Origin: Zerene cesonia
Lineage: Eukaryota; Arthropoda; Insecta; Lepidoptera; Pieridae
Reading direction: 5' to 3'
Length of the DNA: 64,000 bases
NCBI RefSeq assembly: GCF_012273895.1
Contig: NC_052121.1
Location: forward strand, 5,240,943 to 5,304,942
Shown here piece by piece: positions 39,101 to 45,338 of the stretch. The first letter of the stretch is position 1. Each line of letters begins with the position of its first letter. The notes below the pieces were generated by a model. It searched no databases. It worked only from the letters and a program-made list of their open reading frames with translations, and was not told where the DNA came from. The position numbers and the translations under genes were made by a program.

Positions 39101-39841
39101 GCAAAAAAATATATACTCAAATTATGTTATTGTCATTGTAGCACTTGCCATTAAGGTAGCACATGCACGGAAGTTTCTCTATTCTTATACACATTTGTCG
39201 TATATATCACTTAGATTACCAAAGAATGTAGGTACATGAATTATATAAATATATGAAAAAAAACTTTCCTTGAGAAATACTCTACCTATTGATGAAATTC
39301 GTTGCTTGGTTTTAGAAGAAACGTGGTTTCGCAAGAAAACTCAGAAAGTCCAAGACAAATAAATAGAGCATACCTTTATAGTAATATAGATACCTAAACA
39401 TAATCTGAAAAAGAGTTAAAATAATGTTCTCATGCAATAATAGCTATTTAAATTATCATTTTTACACAGGTTAATTGCCGCGGCTACGACGCTTTCGGCA
39501 AACGCAGAAAGCGAGAAGTTATCGAAGACGACTCCCTATCGGGTCGTCTCCGCGAGGAGGTGACGGTAGAATCTAATCAAATATTAACTCTGGAACGGCG
39601 CGACCCGTCACGCGCGGCGCGGCAACGCGACGCGGGCGCGGAGCAGGGCGGCAACGCCGCTGCGGAGGTGTGCGTGTCGGCAGCCGGGCTCGCCGTGGCG
39701 CTCGCGCTCACCGCACTGCTGGCGCTCGTGGCCGTGGCGGCCGCCGTGGCGTGCTGGCTCGTGGCGTGGCGCCGCGCGCGGCCCCCTCCCGCGCCGCTTC
39801 CGCACCCGCCCGACTTCCCCAACCCGCTGTTCCAGCGCTAA
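1..39841 (+). CDS. dpy: dumpy, giant EGF/DPY/ZP extracellular matrix protein (3' part, 71 exons)
   Basis: Dumpy is a huge membrane-anchored fibrous protein of the apical extracellular matrix that holds epidermis and tendon cells to cuticle. The sequence shows 71 exons that chain in one frame from the left edge (5' end outside the window) to TAA at 39839-39841, giving about 9,398 codons. Exon boundaries are listed in the sub-entries and all join in frame. The order is EGF-DPY-EGF modules (C-RPEC-x8-AC-x3-KC-x-DPC-x3-CG signature), DPY-EGF doublets, a ZP domain, a KRRKR furin-type site, one transmembrane helix and a short tail. EGF-DPY repeats ending in ZP-TM are diagnostic of Dumpy in insects; Notch or fibrillin lack DPY modules and ZP. 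Introns 1-66 are phase 1, and the ZP region switches to phase 0/0/1/0. No PIGSFEAST-type Ser/Thr/Pro repeat is visible here. The identification is firm; individual splice sites are inferred from GT-AG plus phase. Confidence 0.95.
129..2583 (+). repeat. dpy: dpy six-module super-repeat copy 1
   Basis: Exons: A within 1-447 (fused to the preceding F), B+C 521-1144, D 1220-1528, E 1619-1948, F 2284-2583. Module hallmarks are: A second EGF with NHNPIC; B with VVSHAPQC; C first EGF ending NPYEGC; D with INHSPIC; E with QNHISIC; F with a short-loop first EGF (CNNGICTC) and a GNAF ending. The exon 2 donor must be GTTCGT at 1145 to keep phase. A better-looking GTAAAA four bases downstream would shift the frame to an early stop. 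The 335-bp intron before F holds a small inverted repeat and nothing else recognisable. Confidence 0.9.
2001..2096. repeat. small imperfect inverted repeat in a dpy intron
   Basis: CACTGCTATTCGTAGAAT at 2001-2018 is nearly the reverse complement of ATTCTACGAAACAGCAGT at 2079-2096, with about 60 bp between. It may be a hairpin or the remains of a short inverted-repeat element in the intron before F of copy 1. Confidence 0.5.
2754..5005 (+). repeat. dpy: dpy six-module super-repeat copy 2
   Basis: Exons: A 2754-3059, B+C 3135-3773, D 3886-4200, E 4279-4605, F 4712-5005. The coding total is 1881 nt, or 627 aa, the typical size of one super-repeat. The E module has CRSEC instead of the almost invariant CRPEC at the EGF/DPY junction. 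The F exon (294 nt) is the shortest of all F exons. All flanking introns are phase 1 and short (about 75-115 bp). Confidence 0.9.
5086..7725 (+). repeat. dpy: dpy six-module super-repeat copy 3
   Basis: Exons: A 5086-5391, B+C 5472-6104, D 6471-6791, E 6884-7207, F 7423-7725. Exon A contains no Met codon in frame, so it is easily missed by ATG-based ORF calling. Its protein (PINPCHPSPCGPNSQC… NHNPIC) is clearly an A module. The F module has lost the usual PSPCG opening (ACTNVRCGSNAEC). Its period, measured F to F, is the longest (about 2.7 kb) because of the 366-bp intron before D and the 215-bp intron before F. Confidence 0.9.
6300..6400 (+). repeat. probable LINE/SINE 3' tail in a dpy intron
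   Basis: A non-coding stretch ends in 'gctaataaataaataa', the kind of tail common on lepidopteran retroposons. It lies in the 366-bp intron before module D of copy 3. There is no second copy in the window to align, so the call rests on the tail and on familiarity only. Confidence 0.35.
7829..10288 (+). repeat. dpy: dpy six-module super-repeat copy 4
   Basis: Exons: A 7829-8137, B+C 8369-8995, D 9158-9472, E 9565-9894, F 9989-10288. Module A opens CNTAICGPNSQC rather than NPSPCG. The intron 9473-9564 contains two direct copies of a ~22-bp AT-rich stretch (TTATAATATCATAT-TAAGC type) at about 9476-9520. The intron after A (8138-8368) shows no recognisable element. Confidence 0.9.
10372..12530 (+). 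repeat. dpy: dpy six-module super-repeat copy 5 (D+E fused)
   Basis: Exons: A 10372-10677, B+C 10793-11428, D+E 11508-12137, F 12216-12530. The intron that usually separates D from E is missing, so D and E share one 630-nt exon. The F module has an altered DPY end, DPCKAQVCAANAIC, with extra residues between the last DPY Cys and the second EGF. The F-to-F period of about 2.23 kb is the shortest of all copies, partly because of the missing intron. Confidence 0.9.
12609..14769 (+). repeat. dpy: dpy six-module super-repeat copy 6 (A+B+C fused)
   Basis: Exons: A+B+C 12609-13538 (930 nt, the largest exon of the A-F array), D 13624-13938, E 14047-14382, F 14470-14769. The A/B intron present in the other copies is missing. 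The junction motif RPEC is KPEC in modules B and C, and HPEC in module D (GCHPEC). The rest of the cysteine pattern is intact. Confidence 0.9.
14851..17101 (+). repeat. dpy: dpy six-module super-repeat copy 7
   Basis: Exons: A 14851-15156, B+C 15282-15914, D 16000-16311, E 16395-16724, F 16802-17101. Module B has YCKPEC at the EGF/DPY junction and keeps the SH hallmark (ISHSPMC). The intron 15157-15281 carries a TA-rich, self-complementary run at about 15180-15213. Confidence 0.9.
17207..19668 (+). repeat. dpy: dpy six-module super-repeat copy 8 (B and C on separate exons)
   Basis: Exons: A 17207-17509, B 17597-17914, C 18007-18327, D 18435-18734, E 18839-19168, F 19369-19668. This is one of two copies in which an intron separates B from C, giving one module per exon throughout. 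The F module has the short first EGF (CNNGECYC) but ends GDPFNYC rather than GNAF. The 200-bp intron before F shows only AT-rich sequence. Confidence 0.9.
19751..22074 (+). repeat. dpy: dpy six-module super-repeat copy 9 (D+E fused)
   Basis: Exons: A 19751-20059, B+C 20268-20909, D+E 20990-21619, F 21772-22074. D and E share an exon, as in copies 5 and 11. Module C has DPYVSCKPEC where other copies have PYEGCRPEC. F ends GDAFTQC. The introns before B (208 bp) and F (152 bp) hold nothing recognisable. Confidence 0.9.
22175..24666 (+). repeat. dpy: dpy six-module super-repeat copy 10
   Basis: Exons: A 22175-22471, B+C 22562-23215, D 23315-23623, E 23929-24249, F 24361-24666. The B+C exon is long (654 nt) because the first EGF loops of B (CSVTNTGDGHIC) and C (CKLSTSGIAAC) carry extra residues. 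B reads CRREC at the junction and has lost the SH hallmark (VRLHTAMC); it is the only divergent B module. The 305-bp intron before E contains an interspersed repeat. Confidence 0.9.
23685..23890 (+). repeat. interspersed repeat, copy 1 (dpy intron)
   Basis: About 205 bp in the intron before module E of copy 10. It runs from CATCCCGGTTCCGCCTGGAT to ACATTTATAATATTAGAGTG and includes TACCCTGTCTGTATACCAAA and CAGCGTGATTGACAGACAAA. It aligns along its whole length with 61055-61266 at roughly 80-85% identity by eye. The ending CATTTATAATATT is typical of a very abundant lepidopteran retroposon-like repeat. Confidence 0.8.
24751..27027 (+). repeat. dpy: dpy six-module super-repeat copy 11 (last full copy)
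   Basis: Exons: A 24751-25062, B 25148-25462, C 25559-25885, D+E 25968-26591, F 26719-27027. This copy combines a B/C intron (as in copy 8) with a D/E fusion (as in copies 5 and 9). C has NPYDGC, and F opens CATFPCGINAIC and ends GDPFIAC. The module order A-F is still clear, but F is drifting from the consensus, consistent with the edge of the array. Confidence 0.88.
27243..29068 (+). other. dpy: dpy exons 54-57, irregular EGF-DPY-EGF modules after the array
   Basis: Exons 27243-27545, 27737-28045, 28304-28618 and 28769-29068 each code for one EGF-DPY-EGF module. They do not follow the A-F order. The first is A-like (PNPCGPDSIC). The second resembles F, with a short-loop EGF and an altered start (SACSECGPNADC). 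The third is C-like (GDPYTGC). The fourth has a Ser-rich loop (GDASSSGC). These exons are visibly richer in G+C than the array. The introns between them (about 150-260 bp) contain nothing recognisable. Confidence 0.88.
29240..29655 (+). repeat. probable lepidopteran interspersed repeat in a dpy intron
   Basis: This fills most of the 635-bp intron 29069-29703. It begins with a (TCTGTTTG)n-like run and TCGGGTATCACGTAAAA, and ends TCCACGCCAACGAAGACGCAGG…AGCTAGTA, which resembles the 'cacgcgaacgaagccgcgggc…agctagta' ends of common lepidopteran elements. No full second copy is present here. Confidence 0.55.
29704..32504 (+). other. dpy: dpy exons 58-62, truncated EGF and change to DPY-EGF doublets
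   Basis: Exons 29704-30183, 30261-30617, 30894-31097, 31760-31942 and 32316-32504. Exon 58 begins with an EGF that lacks its last two cysteines (CGPHGTCRDGFCSYPEC) and runs straight into a DPY module. From TPPPPTPECTRDEQC onward, modules are DPY-EGF without a leading EGF. Exon 60 has the sub-type with PFRTLVCEC. Exons 61 and 62 are single doublets and very G+C-rich (codons GCG, CGC). Introns grow here: 31098-31759 (662 bp) and 31943-32315 (373 bp) hold only AT-rich, unrecognised sequence. All boundaries stay phase 1. Confidence 0.85.
32976..34119 (+). other. dpy: dpy exons 63-64, DPY-EGF doublets
   Basis: Exon 63 (32976-33740) codes for four DPY-EGF doublets: PECTADENC…, CQYNEDC…, ECSVDADC… and ECASDSEC…. 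The third has a degenerate EGF (LPLRAIACVCSDGG…) resembling the RT-type EGF found further on. Exon 64 (33922-34119) is one doublet (ECYSDEECGEDRAC…). The 470-bp intron before exon 63 (32505-32975) is AT-rich and includes a TGACGTCA palindrome at 32741-32748 of unknown meaning. The 181-bp intron between the exons is largely a retroposon tail. Confidence 0.85.
33833..33900 (+). repeat. retroposon 3' tail (GATGATGATG) next to a splice acceptor
   Basis: GGCCTCATAGGAGGCCTGTG, CCCAGCAGTG and then TATATGGGCTGATGATGATGAA match, from memory, the 3' end of an abundant lepidopteran retroposon. It lies in the 181-bp intron 33741-33921 and ends about 20 bp before the acceptor of exon 64. Confidence 0.75.
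34401..36790 (+). repeat. dpy: dpy second super-repeat: three copies of a four-doublet unit (exons 65-66)
   Basis: Exon 65 (34401-34595) plus exon 66 (34688-36790, 2103 nt, the longest exon) code for twelve DPY-EGF doublets with a period of four. Doublets 1, 5 and 9 have a shortened NPC-[ND]CG linker (PCNCGTNAEC, PCNCGDNAEC, PCDCGPNTDC). Doublets 4, 8 and 12 have a longer EGF with P[FV]RT (IPFRTLIC, LPVRTMLC, NPVRTMIC). Doublets 2/6/10 and 3/7/11 match each other less strongly. Approximate copies are 34401-35268, 35269-36024 and 36025-36790, each about 240-260 aa. Only copy 1 keeps an intron, after its first doublet. Confidence 0.85.
37024..37412 (+). other. dpy: dpy exon 67, last Cys-rich segment before the ZP domain
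   Basis: This exon codes for a short Cys-rich stretch (TKCVDGQGVNENGECEPC…) and one more DPY-EGF doublet (IGCRSDDHCNDDARC… GYVGNAKVQC). A Thr/Asn linker with a potential N-glycosylation site (NATTTPNIT) follows and leads into the ZP domain. It ends with a complete CAG codon, so the following intron is phase 0, the first departure from phase 1. The 233-bp intron before it and the 109-bp intron after it are unremarkable. Confidence 0.85.
37522..39478 (+). other. dpy: dpy zona pellucida (ZP) domain, exons 68-71
   Basis: Exons 37522-37704, 37810-38080, 38442-38686 and the start of 39470-39841. ZP domains polymerise matrix proteins outside the cell. The protein begins VHCLADGVRVSLKI and runs through FGDCGLVHVN, CSMRIVSR, ADGCATD and RFQCNIRVCFGKCQP to VNCRGYD; I count 11 cysteines. 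This order of a β-rich N-half, GDCG-type motif and paired cysteines near CxIxVCxGxC fits a ZP module. Intron phases are 0, 1 and 0. The introns 38081-38441 and 38687-39469 (783 bp) contain only AT-rich sequence that I cannot assign. Confidence 0.88.
39500..39841 (+). other. dpy: dpy furin-type site, transmembrane helix and cytoplasmic tail
   Basis: After the ZP domain the frame reads KRRKR-E at 39500-39514, a consensus furin-like cleavage site as expected for ZP precursors. An acidic, Arg-rich linker follows. A strongly hydrophobic Ala/Leu/Val helix lies at about 39674-39769 (GLAVALALTALLALVAVAAA, then ACWLVAW). The tail is short and proline-rich (RRARPPPAPLPHPPDFPNPLFQR) and ends in TAA. The coding sequence here is very G+C-rich, unlike the rest of the gene. 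Confidence 0.9.
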
Positions 39842-40273
39842 CGCCCTATAGCTGGCCCGAGTCGTGAACGCGAAAAACTATGATCATTTTAAGATATTAA
39901 ACTAAAAGTCGAAGTTCACTGCCAGCCTGTCGCGGCTCGAAAGCTCGCGACTCGTGGCCACAGCCGTAGCTAGTCGAGGCCCCGCTCCTCCGCCGGCGCC
40001 GGGCGGTGTCGGCTCTTCCTCTATCTCACTCGGTTTCAGCGCGCCGCCGGAGGACCGCCGGGCAGGGCGCGGCCAGCGCTTCCCTCGCACGCGCTCGCCG
40101 CGCCCTACTTTATTAACTTTTATATTTTATTTACTGTTTTATTTCTATTAACGTCGCCTTCTTTGAACGTTGTGATATTCATTATATAAATATTCGAAAT
40201 CACCATGATTTTGTGTAAAATAATTATCGAATGTAGCTTGTAAGCAATTAATTAATAAAATAATAATAATAAA
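39842..40273 (+). terminator. dpy: dpy 3' UTR with poly(A) signals
   Basis: A G+C-rich stretch to about 40105 is followed by AT-rich sequence. AATAAA hexamers at 40254-40259 and 40268-40273 are the first canonical poly(A) signals after the stop. An ORF in the G+C-rich part has no support and is treated as UTR. The exact cleavage site is inferred. Confidence 0.6.
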
Positions 40274-41500
40274 TATTCTTTCATTTACACAGTCCTCCTA
40301 TTCGCATCATTCTCATCCTTTATTACAGAAGAATATATCGCTTATTCTAATCCCGTTCTGCAACATATATGATAGATATTTCATATGATAAGTTTTTTAC
40401 ATTTTTAAAAGGTTTATTCAACTCAAACACATCGTTTTTATACATTTTATCACTATAAAATAAATATATAATTATTTACTATGCATACTCGCTGGCAGAT
40501 CGTGATGTATATCTTATGCTACGCCCATGGTGTATCAATACAGTTAAACAAATTCCGTTTAAAATTTAAGAAGCCTATGTTTCTTTTATTATTTACAGAC
40601 AATAGAAATTGCGGACCTATTTATTAAAATAGGGGTGTACCTAATCACAAAAATACAGTGCAACCTTAATATAACGTACCTCAATATAACGATTTCCTCG
40701 ATTTAACAAATTAAGTTAAACTAAAAAAGTAAAAAGTTAAGTTAAAGTATAATTACCTCTAATTAATGAATTTCGTCAACCCAAAACCTTTATATAAAGT
40801 GTAACCAATGTAATGATTCTTAATCTCATAGAATTTGATTTTAGACCAACCTAACCTCAACATAACGAACCTCAGTTCAACGAATTACTTGATATAACGA
40901 ATATTTATTTGTTCCCTTCCGATTTGTTATATCGAGGCTGCACTGTACATTGTTGTCTTACCTACATAGGCACCGTAAACGCATACACCGTATCACACAG
41001 AGAGCAAGTGTCTCTTGATCCAGTCTCTAAATATCAGGGATATAATATCAATTCGCAAATTTGCAATAAATCAATGGTGTCGTTTTTTAGATCTTTAGCA
41101 TATACTGGAGTTTTCTAAATAGGTTTTTTGCTAAAATAAACAGCTGACGAGAAATAAGCATCAATAACCATAAATGCCACACTGTCTCATTTTCGAAAAT
41201 CCAATAAAGTTTACTTATACATTAATAAAGCTTACGTTAAAGGCGGAATTATCTCATTAAGGTAAAATAAGCATTATCATATTGCCATTATGAAAATGTT
41301 TTTATAGTTTACATTTATATTTGCAAACGTTTATAATTAAGTCATTGCCGAGGATTAGCATTCAACGTGTCTAACTATGAAAAATTGAAAATAAGACTCA
41401 CTTTATTCATGTACGTAATAATCTTATAGGAGATAAACTCGGTGATAATAAAGATATAACGTTCGAGTAATTAGCATGTAGTAAAGGAGGGGCTTGAGTG
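40274..41500. other. dpy-ine intergenic DNA, proximal part
   Basis: Apart from the MITE at 40656-40945, I see AT-rich sequence without coding signals. Three GATA-like motifs lie close together at about 41429-41456 (AGATAA, TGATAA, AGATAT), upstream of the possible small gene at 41590. No RNA gene is recognised. Confidence 0.4.
40656..40945. mobile_element. 290-bp MITE with terminal inverted repeats and TA duplication
   Basis: The left end is CAGTGCAACCTTAATATAAC. The right end, read on the minus strand, is CAGTGCAGCCTCGATATAAC: 17 of 20 identical. The element is flanked on both sides by TA (40654-40655 and 40946-40947), the target-site duplication of Tc1/mariner-pogo type transposases. Internal sub-repeats of the 'cctcaa-ataacgaa' type occur near both ends. 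There is no coding capacity, so it is a non-autonomous copy. Confidence 0.85.
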
Positions 41501-41589
41501 TAAAATATTTATAGCACGTATTACTTTAACTCAATTTAGTAATTTTTACATAACGATATAGAGAACAACACACCATACATTATTTAATC

Positions 41590-41903
41590 ATGTCTAAAGC
41601 TCTTATTAAAGTGAAAAAGAATTATAATGAATGGTAAGTTTTTCTGTAATTGTTAAGTAGGTATAACTTTTTACAACTTTTTTTTATATTTAAAAAAAAT
41701 TCTCAACCTTTAAATACTTTTAATAATTGTCTACTTCGTGAATCGTGGTTTTGTGAAGAAGTAGGTATGGCAGTTTTTATGTTTTCGGATGTATATTGTA
41801 ACACTTCAACAATTTATTTTACCTAAAAATGTACTAGAAATCTCTGTTTAATTTTTATAGGGGTCTATCCAATGATAATTTATTCAATTACATATACCCA
41901 TAG
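41590..41903 (+). CDS. possible two-exon small ORF of 28 codons (speculative)
   Basis: ATG at 41590 opens MSKALIKVKKNYNE and then a perfect donor, GGTAAGT, at 41633. A good acceptor (TTTTTATAG, ending 41860) continues in frame with W-GLSNDNLFNYIYP and TAG at 41901-41903. A TATTTATAG box lies near 41506 and an initiator-like TCAATT about 25 bp further. No AATAAA follows closely and I recognise no homologue. A frame this short can arise by chance, and the second exon may be elsewhere. Confidence 0.15.
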
Positions 41904-42114
41904 TGACAGCCACCCCTAAAAATTGCCTTTCAATTGATATATAAAATTATGTTAAAACAGCCCAGTAGTTATTTGGTGATTGAAACACTTCATCATTGAT
42001 GGAATACTTAGACAAACAGGAAAAAGTACTATTGTATACATAACCGTAATTTTGGGATCTATAAAACATACGTATTGCATAGCAAGGACCTACTCTTTTT
42101 TTTAAATATTTACA

Positions 42115-42440
42115 GACATGGTCTGGTTACTGTTTACTTTTCACAAATTGAGCCAGCTCGCACCGGGGAAGGTACCATACTCCCACAGAAGGTCGTCGTG
42201 AAATAGTATGCGTAATGCATACAGGGTATATAAGGAAATTATACACATAATCCTGGCGATACGAAATCCTAAACAGGATAATAAAATAAACTCATGAAAT
42301 TATTGTAGTGTCACCAATCTTTGATATGTGTGCCAAGTTTGAATTAAGCCTGTCCGCTTAAAGAGGGTCAAAATGGAGTTTCGATTCGGTTACATACAAA
42401 CATCCAAGTGAAGCTAATAAATGCGTGTTAAAAGTAGTCA
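42115..42440 (+). repeat. interspersed repeat fragments
   Basis: 42146-42215 (AGCCAGCTCGCACCGGGGAA, GTACCATAC, TGAAATAGTATGCG) is a diverged copy of the element at 44955-45240. It is followed at about 42230-42435 by a second family (TGTGCCAAGTTTGAATTAAG, AGAGGGTCAAAATGGAGTTT, ACATACAAACATCCAA), familiar as the 3' part of lepidopteran RTE-like elements. Confidence 0.6.
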
Positions 42441-43356
42441 ATATAAAGAGATTTTTTGCATGGCAATGAATGAAAAGCACCGATTCCATCTTGATATTAA
42501 GTTAGTAGCGGCTCCAGATAGATAGTAGGGCAAGGTGGGGAAATTGCGGAAGCTAAGGCTTAGACAAATAAAACTCTATCTTTTATCGATATTCACTATT
42601 TATGTATAAATTACTAGTTCCTAGTCCCGTCTCCCGACCGGATATCCCGGCTCCGGATGTATATATAATAGATTATATATCATTATATATAATAAATTCC
42701 TGTTGTTTAACGTTAATATTAAGTTTAAGATTAGTGTGATTACACACTAAGATTAGTATTTTACCTATCAAATCAATATTAATTATTATATGAGATCATC
42801 CAACTAATAGAAAACAAAAATATATAATCCGTAATTACCTCTCTTCAATTTCCTTTCAAATTCCTCTCTCTCAATTAACTCTTGAGGTAAATACGGACAC
42901 TCTTGCATAGCTCTTTCAAGAGTTTCAATGGTGTAAGCTGGTTAATTTTAAGAATTACATCAAAATTACAAAAATAAAATAAAGTTTCAATTTTCTTTAA
43001 ACGAGCGTGCGTCTGACGGGGAAGCTTGGTGGACACGAAAGAATAAGATACATTATCCGGCCGTTTATCGTCCGTATTTACCCCGCGTCCGCAATTTCCC
43101 ATAGCCCCTAGTTGTTTTTAAATAATGCACCAATCCAATGATTAATAAGTAAAATCCATTCAGCCGTTCTTGAGTTTTTGTAACTAGCACGATTTTCTAT
43201 TAAATAGATTATGTGTTACTTTTTGGTGTTGGGAACATCAGGGACCTTTTTTGTATTTGACGTCATTCCTTTTTCGATATTTTTACAACCGTATAAATAC
43301 GATGTTATAACTGTTATATAATTATAGATCTTCTAATCTACATTCTTGTTCCTAAT

Positions 43357-43400
43357 GCCAGATAGACAATTTTATAGGGTGACAGAACGTTATTGCTATG
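43357..43400 (+). repeat. short dispersed repeat, copy 1 (ATGCCAGATAGACA family)
   Basis: ATGCCAGATAGACAATTTTA followed by GGGTGACAGA matches 44147-44190 (ATGCCAGATAGACATAATTT, then TAGTGCTAGA). Related pieces are at 44611-44660 and 48253-48317. The region 42441-43356 upstream shows only AT-rich sequence and small unassigned fragments. Confidence 0.5.
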
Positions 43401-43817
43401 GTAACATACACAATAAAATGTTCAAAGTACATAATTTAATCATTTATATAATTATTGTGAAAGTAAGGAGGCCATATTGTTCATTTAATCCAAGTTTTAT
43501 AACTTCATTATTACCCGGCTTTGCGCATAAGCTTAACATAATCTCAAAATTATTAAATTTTATTTACTGCCGAATTACCTCAGAATGTTATGAAAGACTT
43601 GTAGCTAATACCATTTATATAAAACAATAAAATAAAAATGATAACAATAGAATATTCCATGCTTGTTGAAATCATGACAATTTGGGTGTTGTTGCTCTAA
43701 ACGGCCTACGTAATGCGAGAAGGTAATAAAGTCGATTGGTTAATTTTTAAAATAATCTGTTTGAAAAGTAATCTTACGGAGCATATTAAAATAAGTGGTC
43801 AGTCATCCCTGCTATCA

Positions 43818-44010
43818 CTATTATAATATTATAAATGGGAGAATAACTCTATCTGTTTGTCTGTCCGTCCATCTAACTATCTGCCTGCGTGTCTCTTCAT
43901 CACGTCTGGATGAAGCGTGGTGAAATTGGGACCTTAAAAGGAACATAGAGCAGAGTTTATCCCGGAAATCCCTCGGGAACGGGAACTGTGCGGAGAATAC
44001 TCGGGGCATA
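43818..44010 (+). repeat. short interspersed repeat, copy 1 (ATAATATTATAAATG start)
   Basis: It begins TATAATATTATAAATGGGAG, then AATAACTCTATCTGTTTGTC, and ends near CTCGGGAACGGGAACTGTGC. It matches 52443-52600 in the same orientation, sharing the CTCTGTCTGTCTG-like run and the GAACGGGAACT block. The start is complementary to the CATTTATAATATT end of the repeats at 23685 and 61055. Confidence 0.7.
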
Positions 44011-44099
44011 GATAATTCTATACTCCCAAGGACAATTTATTTTTTCCTCTAGTAGCCAGTTCATACAAGTGAATATTGCATTTTTTTTTAATAAGTAAT

Positions 44100-44260
44100 T
44101 GCTATACATTGTTTGTCGGTTTGTCTGTTAAAAACGCCAGGGCAGATGCCAGATAGACATAATTTTATATAGTGCTAGAGTGATATTAATTCCAACTTAT
44201 AGGCTTACCATTTTATTTAAAAAAAATTGGGGTGGCGCTCGTTTAAGATCTAATCGCAAA
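44100..44260 (+). repeat. short dispersed repeat, copy 2
   Basis: TTTGTCGGTTTGTCTGTTAA leads into ATGCCAGATAGACATAATTT (44147 on), then AATTCCAACTTATAGGCTTA. The order matches 48237-48317 (TTTGTTTGTATATGCG … GTTCAACTTACAGGCTACAT), so both belong to one dispersed family. Confidence 0.5.
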
Positions 44261-44559
44261 TGCGGTAATCATTAGAAAGTTCTTTAAAAAAATTGAGGTT
44301 TAATTTTTAAAGTGTTATTGATAAAATAAAATATAGTTTACGTGAAAGACTTCTCATGTAGTAGTAGTAAAAATAGGAATTTCCTCTACTGCCTGGAAAA
44401 CCTGTTTATTGGAAGAAAATTAACCACCATCATGGAGATAATCATAGTTATTCTACAAAATACAAATAAAACAGTAACCAGACTATTCAATATTTTAAAA
44501 TTATATGGATAGTGTAATGACATTAAACAATTGTTGGTTTATTTTTCTATTTTTTGTAC

Positions 44560-44680
44560 TCGTATGTGACTCAATCATGTAAATATCACTGGGCACATTT
44601 TGACTAAATTTTATATGGTGATAGACCAATGTTACTTTAGACTTAAAAGCTACAATAAACGGACGCTATCTATACATTCC
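44560..44680 (+). repeat. short dispersed repeat, copy 3
   Basis: TTTTATATGGTGATAGACCA at 44611 and ACTTAAAAGCTACA at about 44642 match the TTATACGGTGACAGATCA … ACTTACAGGCTACA part of copy 4 at 48225. Both are preceded by an AAAACAGTAACCA motif (44468 and 48174), suggesting that homology extends upstream. Confidence 0.45.
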
Positions 44681-44954
44681 ATATGGTGTCATATCTAGTG
44701 ATTTTTCCTTAACGAGGAACTCGGAAGTCACTTTTTTCCCCAGCTATATAAATTCACACTACTTATTTAAATTCTTGCAGAAAACAATACGCTTGCGGTA
44801 ATTAACTCTAAATCGTAACAAAAAGGGTGTAATAAAAATACAGCAGATAGTAAAAACAAACAACAATAACAATTATAGAGATCTAACTTAAAATATAGAC
44901 TACGAGAACTTGTGAAGAATGCTGAAAATTATTCCACCTGCCTCATTCCTGACC

Positions 44955-45240
44955 TGATTTATATGTGGGAGTCGAGCACGCTTTAGCATAAATGAAGCCA
45001 GCTCGAACTGGCGTAGTACCACACCCCTACAAAAATACTAAGTGAAATAATAGGTTGCTATCGTGTTTTGTACGGTGAGTGGGGGAGCCGGAGCCCCTTT
45101 TATTCCCCACCCTTCCCAGTCTATTCCTACTTTCTAGTTGTCAATTTTATTCACTATACATTTCCCCTTAAAAGCGGGCAACGCTTTCTACGAATGAATG
45201 TACCATCGGGCGTACCACCACTTTAATAATCTAATAAACT
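44955..45240 (+). repeat. lepidopteran SINE-like repeat
   Basis: It begins GGGAGTCGAGCACGCTTTAG and AGCCAGCTCGAACTGGCGTA. It continues through GTACGGTGAGTGGGGGAGCC and CCCCACCCTTCCCAGTCTAT to AAAAGCGGGCAACGCTTTCT and ATGTACCATCGGGCGTACCA. I recognise this order from abundant lepidopteran repeats. A shorter diverged copy is at 42146-42215. Confidence 0.65.
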
Positions 45241-45338
45241 AGTATAATCAATTGCTTTGGGTTAAATGTTAACGAAACAGACATCGAAAATATCATATGC
45301 ATCTTGGTTTTTAAGAGTAAATTTACTTTTAAGGCAAG

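Noticed and set aside
1..39841. Notch, fibrillin or other EGF-array protein
   Set aside because: DPY modules (RPEC…AC…KC…DPC) between EGFs and a C-terminal ZP-furin-TM order fit Dumpy, not Notch (LNR/ankyrin) or fibrillin (TB domains).
39954..40151. Open frame of 65 codons, G+C-rich, after the dpy stop
   Set aside because: Composition follows the G+C-rich 3' end of dpy. There is no recognisable domain, and it lies before the poly(A) signals, so it is treated as 3' UTR.
40909..41118. 69-codon open frame next to the MITE
   Set aside because: It begins inside the MITE right end and has no domain, no splice support and ordinary AT-rich composition.
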